Positions 61,757 through 64,000 of a stretch of 64,000 bases of DNA are shown one piece after another. The notes beneath the pieces were generated by a model, which saw nothing but the letters and a program-made list of their open reading frames with translations, was not told the origin of the DNA and searched no databases. The stretch is from Hypomesus transpacificus (Eukaryota; Chordata; Actinopteri; Osmeriformes; Osmeridae). Location of the stretch: contig NC_061074.1 of NCBI RefSeq assembly GCF_021917145.1, forward strand, positions 4,996,581 to 5,060,580, in the 5' to 3' direction. Each line of letters opens with the position of its first letter. Position 1 is the stretch's first letter. Both the position numbers and the translations under genes were made by a program.

Positions 61757-61983
61757 TGAGAAAGTAAGGTTTACACCAACAGTCACAAAGTTGAACCACT
61801 AGAGGGAGACGTATACTTGTTGTGTAACCACTGGGCTGGACATGATGCTTCCAGCTCCACCTGTCATGGTATTGGACAGTGTTTTACCTCTTCCTGAGCT
61901 GACTGGCCAGGATATCCTCGCGCCAGCCTTCATCTGATTGTGAGGAATGTTATTCACATCACTCCCAAAATACTTGAGAATAA

Positions 61984-62026
61984 TACATTTAGCCATTTAG
62001 CAGACGCTCTTATCCAGAGCGAATAC
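61984..62026 (-). mobile_element. SINE fragment, copy C
   Basis: Only the 3' core end remains (on minus: CGCTCTGGATAAGAGCGTCT then GCTAAATGGCTAAATG). Same family as copies A, B and D. Confidence 0.7.
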
Positions 62027-62134
62027 AAAATACAAACAATCACAGATCTACACTTCTGCAATGGTACTGTAGGGTAAATTATGTATTTTTTTGCCTCTAT
62101 TTGAGTTGACATACAATGTTTTTTTAGGGTTACT

Positions 62135-62312
62135 TTTACATTTAGTCATTTAGCAGACGCTCTTATCCAGAGTGACTTACAGTAAGTACAGGGACATTTC
62201 CCCAAGGCAAGTAGGGTGAAGTGCCTTGACCCCGTCTTTTTGCTCAGCTGGGAATCGAACCAGCAACCTTCTGATTGGTAGCCCTATTCCCTAACCGCTC
62301 AGCCAGCCGACC
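62135..62312 (-). mobile_element. tRNA-derived SINE, copy D
   Basis: Nearly full-length minus-strand member of the same family. Head with GGTTGCTGGTTCGATTCC, core AAGGCACTTCACCCTACTTG, end GCTAAATGACTAAATG. Its head abuts a poly-C run. Confidence 0.8.
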
Positions 62313-63534
62313 CCCCCCCCCCCCCCCTCCAGGGCTGAGTATGCATATTCTTTATATCTCTGTTGGACATATCCAGTTATCAATATGTACTCCCATTTCT
62401 GCTTAGAAGATTTCCGCTAAAGGAGCTGTGGGCTCCCCATGCTCAGGGTTTTGGCCATATCTCTTTGTGTGGTTTTCTGCCTCCATGTTTTTATCTCAGA
62501 TCGTTATTGTTAAGAGCCTCACCCTTTGGGGAGCTTCCAAAGCTGTTGCCATGACAGCAGGGACAGAATATACTTCATCACATGTTTATCACATGTGGGA
62601 TCTTCCACCAAGGCCCACAACCATGGCAATGCCTGTATGGACCTCACCAACTGTGGAATGTTCTCCCATACTGGGTCCCAATATGGCTGGTTGCTGTGTA
62701 TATATGTGCTGTAGGTCGCAATAGCAACAATGTCTCTGGGGCTTCTGTCATATACTGTCAAAACATTGGCTTTCCTGTGACTTGAGAGGACAGGTGAAAG
62801 GGGCGTGACCTTTTTTTTACCCTCAGAACCATATTTGATTGATTAGTTTAATATCTAGGAAAGGGGTGCTGTGGCTGACAGAACCAATAATAAAAGAGGT
62901 AAAAAGATACATGGTGAAGCTGGGATTGTGATCTTGAACGTTTATCAAATCAAAAATCAAATCAAAATGTAGCCTAGATGAGACATAACCAGTATTCTTG
63001 GGTTACCATAGACTGTGAATCTAACGACCCTCTTGAAATAATCTCCAGATGTGAGAATATTCAGGAACAATACATTAGGTACCATAAAGAGTTTTGTTGA
63101 TCGATTTTACAGAAGCAATTTTCCTCACGTTATTCAAATTACCATCACTTTTCAACAAGGTTTGGCTTTTCTAAGCTGATATTGAGTGATGAGCTCTCCC
63201 AGCTGGTCCAGTTGAAGTGAAAGCTGGCGTCTATTCTGTTGTGTTGCAGCATATTCAGGGAGGTTGTAGCTGGAGTGCAGTTAGCTACGGTCTCTGTTGA
63301 CTGAATGTCTCCCTGAAGATGCTGCTGCCTAGTATTAGAAACGCAACATCATTCACTCCTACACACACACACAAACACACAAAACGCATGAATTCAGTTA
63401 TCTCTGATGTGTGTGTTGCCTATTATACTGAGCCGTCTCATCTTGATGCCCTCAGTGGACCAGCTGCCTCTTCTGACAAATATTTACTTCTTCCCATCCC
63501 CCCCTTTTGTGGGTATACACACTTACACACATGC

Positions 63535-63603
63535 ACAAATGCAAACACACCACACACACACACATACATACACACCAGACACGCACACACACCGACACCC
63601 ACG

Positions 63604-63641
<38 letters not shown>

Positions 63642-63652
63642 CACACACACAC
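63535..63652. repeat. (CA)n-rich tract
   Basis: Long CA array with scattered CG and TA interruptions. Confidence 0.9.
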
Positions 63653-64000
63653 TGATAAGAGCACCATCTGGCCAGCGCGCTTTAATGGGGTTGTTAGGGC
63701 CCCATAAAGTAGCCTCTTGCCTATTGAGAGTATGCTTCATATCTAGGCTGCAGGGCCTAAGGGGCCTGAAGGTGGAGGAGAGGTAAAACATGCACACATC
63801 CATGCTATCACACACACTCTCTCTCTCTTTTACTTCAGCATCTGTTTGAGGAGAGAAGAGGAGAGATGAAGTGTGTGTTTGGGTGTGTGAGTACTACAGC
63901 TCACCAGAACACACAGCGTCTCACATGAACAGACACCTGTTAACCATCAATCCAATGTAATGTTGGATTTAGAGAACGCAATAACCTAACCTCACCTCAC

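Larger units (their letters stand above)
59545..64000 (+). other. presumed rap1gap2 first intron to window end
   Basis: No second exon (IDK...) was found before the right edge. Contents: the G-rich minisatellite, a dispersed repeat (60534-60770), the assembly gap, two SINE pieces, a poly-C run at about 62312-62327 and a CA tract near 63535-63652. The rest shows nothing I can name. Confidence 0.5.

Noticed and set aside
61148-61799. Open frames of about 180-210 residues on both strands
   Set aside because: They run through 500 N and have no real sequence.

Overview
This window is a gene-dense stretch of a ray-finned (teleost) fish chromosome. Short GT-AG introns, long CA and CT microsatellites, poly-C/poly-G runs and four copies of a tRNA-derived fish SINE all point that way. 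The encoded proteins are close to vertebrate orthologues. The species cannot be fixed from the sequence. I see no virus-derived element, CRISPR array or bacterial-style operon.

Ten genes are reconstructed exon by exon and an eleventh begins near the right edge. From left to right: dvl3 (+, 3' part; the DIX exons lie outside), ap2m1 (+), mmp23 (+), pcyt1a (-), serp1 (-), pitpna-type PI transfer protein (+), inpp5k-type 5-phosphatase (+), tekt1 (+), fbxo39 (-), xaf1 (-), and 5' exons of a rap1gap2-like gene (+). All internal exon phases close, and protein lengths fit their families: AP2M1 434, MMP23 389, PCYT1A 362, SERP1 66, PITPNA 270, INPP5K-like 539, TEKT1 404, FBXO39 486 and XAF1 252 residues.

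The genes form two conserved-synteny blocks. From recalled human map positions, dvl3-ap2m1-pcyt1a-serp1 recalls human 3q, with mmp23 (human 1p36) inserted. pitpna-inpp5k-tekt1-fbxo39-xaf1-rap1gap2 recalls human 17p13. The junction lies in about 1.3 kb between the divergent serp1 and pitpna starts. The products serve separate housekeeping or tissue roles: Wnt signalling, clathrin endocytosis, phosphatidylcholine synthesis, ER stress, phosphoinositide transfer and hydrolysis, cilia and sperm, and interferon-linked apoptosis.

I did not find a new multi-gene system. The most interesting signals are small. They are an RFX X-box abutting a FOX site upstream of tekt1; a near-palindromic two-way poly(A) signal between convergent tekt1 and fbxo39; a duplicated 3' end of fbxo39 inside a tekt1 intron; an 8-nt microexon in pitpna; a possible 27-nt cassette exon in inpp5k; inverted SINEs flanking two inpp5k exons; and phase-matched alternative first exons for rap1gap2 and inpp5k.

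The right-hand 12 kb is mostly low-complexity intron or intergenic DNA, with long CT/GA and CA tracts, a G-rich minisatellite, dispersed repeats and a 500-base assembly gap.
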